Shown piece after piece: positions 63,293 through 64,000 of a DNA stretch of 64,000 nucleotides; position 1 is the stretch's first letter, and each line of letters begins with the position of its first letter. This DNA comes from Kiritimatiellia bacterium. Lineage in GTDB: Bacteria > Verrucomicrobiota > Kiritimatiellia > RFP12 > DVOR01. The translations under genes were made by a program, and so were the position numbers. Under the pieces are notes generated by a model. It did no database searches. It was not told where the DNA came from and worked only from the letters and a program-made list of their open reading frames with translations. Location of the stretch: NCBI GenBank assembly GCA_017558005.1, contig JAFYWN010000001.1, positions 1-64,000 of the forward strand. Reading direction: 5' to 3'.

Positions 63293-64000
63293 TTAGAGGA
63301 GAATGGTGCGCTTGAATGTGCCAGTTTGTGTGCGGCTGACGATTTCGCCTGCTTTGGTTGTTGTGATGGTTATTTTGTAGGGGTGTGTGGGGATATTGCA
63401 GTGGGCGGTGAGTTTGACGCGCAGGGCGTCTGAAAGGACTTCAGCGTCGGCGACGAGGAGTGCGCCAGCGGGTGTGCCGGTGAGCGTGGTGGTGGCGGGT
63501 TGCTTGACGGTAAAGCGCCGTTCGAGCAGTGCGTCGCCGGATTCGTTGTCGCCTTGTGTGATTACGAGTCCATCTGCGGCTTCTTCTGGAATGAGTTCGC
63601 AGGCGATGTTGTGATACTCGTCGTCAAGGAACTCAAGCCGGACAGTGATATTGCGTAGGCGGTTTTGTTGGTTCTCTGCTGTGTCTGCGAAGAGGATTTT
63701 ATTGAGTTGTGCCAGGAGGACTGGCGGCGTGTTGGCATCTTCGCCACCTGTTCCAGGTGTGTCGCCGGTGCCAGGCGTATCGCCTTCGTCTGCGTCTGGG
63801 AGTCCTTCGGTCGTGTCTTCGTCGGAGCCTTGCGTTCGATCGTGCAGGTCGTCGGGAAGAAATTCGCCGGTATTGCCATAGCCTCCAGCAAAGCCTCCGC
63901 TCTTGAGAATTGTTTCAATTAGATCTGCATCCGATTTGTCAATGGCAGTGTATGTACCGGACTGCGGGATTGAGGTTGAGACAGGATTAGAGAAGCGGTC
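63293..64000 (-). CDS. Partial phage protein, N-terminus beyond the window
   Basis: The frame is open from the window edge to a TAA at 63293-63295, giving 235 residues of a C-terminal part. It contains an acidic, Gly/Thr/Pro-rich linker (around DEGDTPGTGDTPGTGGEDAN), then helical NQQNRLRN and a beta-rich tail with SRTQTGTFKRTILL at the end. Third positions are strongly C-rich, as in real genes. The beta-rich end and linker suggest a virion surface or fibre-associated protein, but no family is recognised. It is the most upstream visible gene of the minus-strand phage block. Confidence 0.75.
   Translation of the reverse strand, partial: DRFSNPVSTSIPQSGTYTAIDKSDADLIETILKSGGFAGGYGNTGEFLPDDLHDRTQGSDEDTTEGLPDADEGDTPGTGDTPGTGGEDANTPPVLLAQLNKILFADTAENQQNRLRNITVRLEFLDDEYHNIACELIPEEAADGLVITQGDNESGDALLERRFTVKQPATTTLTGTPAGALLVADAEVLSDALRVKLTAHCNIPTHPYKITITTTKAGEIVSRTQTGTFKRTILL

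Larger units (their letters stand above)
49551..64000 (-). mobile_element. Prophage or phage-derived block, open at the right edge
   Basis: Every gene from 49551 to the window end is on the minus strand and looks viral: portal, capsid, scaffold and a polyvalent injected-type protein. Terminase, tail and integrase genes are not seen and presumably lie beyond 64000. The left border is near 49551, next to repeat E and element copy 2. No tRNA or duplicated attachment core was found at this side. Confidence 0.8.

Noticed and set aside
1..64000. tRNA or rRNA genes
   Set aside because: No GTTCRANNC-type T-loop with a cloverleaf and no rRNA-like sequence was found on reading both strands.

Overview
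The window looks like a chromosomal segment of a fermentative, anaerobic, Gram-negative bacterium with an integrated phage at its right end. The best guess, by inference only, is the Verrucomicrobiota/Kiritimatiellota/Lentisphaerota side of the PVC group. The clues are a [FeFe]-hydrogenase maturase (HydF), an FprA-type flavodiiron O2/NO reductase, outer-membrane and lipoprotein genes, a small tad-type pilin cluster, and a 6808-residue surface protein built from autotransporter-associated beta-strand repeats, which such bacteria often carry. No rRNA or tRNA gene was recognised.

Left part (1-6223): a minus-strand operon trpS-scpA-rRNA methyltransferase-hydF, then a divergent plus-strand series of an rRNA methyltransferase, a HIT hydrolase and a secreted GH16 glucanase. 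Bases 6224-8081 are gene-free and rich in signals: a tandem triple-hairpin repeat, DnaA-box-like sites, a 22/23-bp phased repeat, a consensus promoter and a large inverted repeat. Bases 8082-28508 are one giant exported-protein gene.

Middle part (28.5-48.8 kb): rpsT, a Sel1-repeat membrane protein, an alginate-export-like outer-membrane barrel, fusA, a P-type ATPase behind a probable yybP-ykoY (Mn2+) riboswitch and terminator, a nucleosidase cluster, FprA, a 3D-domain lipoprotein, proC-proB, a compact flp/tadE/tadG-like cluster whose last gene has an in-frame TGA before 62 more open codons, and a periplasmic thioredoxin-like protein.

Right part (49.5-64 kb): a prophage block on the minus strand. 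In transcription order it holds a partial protein running off the window, a 2567-residue polyvalent protein (ParB-like, nuclease-like and HExxH modules), an acidic scaffold, a probable major capsid protein, a portal and a protein with a long 11-residue repeat. A strong promoter followed at once by a terminator suggests a small RNA on the opposite strand.

The most unusual signal is non-coding. A ~260-bp element occurs at 31180-31440 (+) and, inverted, at 49155-49418 (-), each with six GTAC-centred sites at nearly identical spacing. A partial copy lies at about 32968-33045. The full copies are bordered by arrays of short palindromes repeated every 22 bp, and a similar array lies at about 6989-7065. 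I know of no described element with this architecture. Promoters in the window often have an extended -10 (TGN before the hexamer), and three genes appear to be read from leaderless mRNAs.
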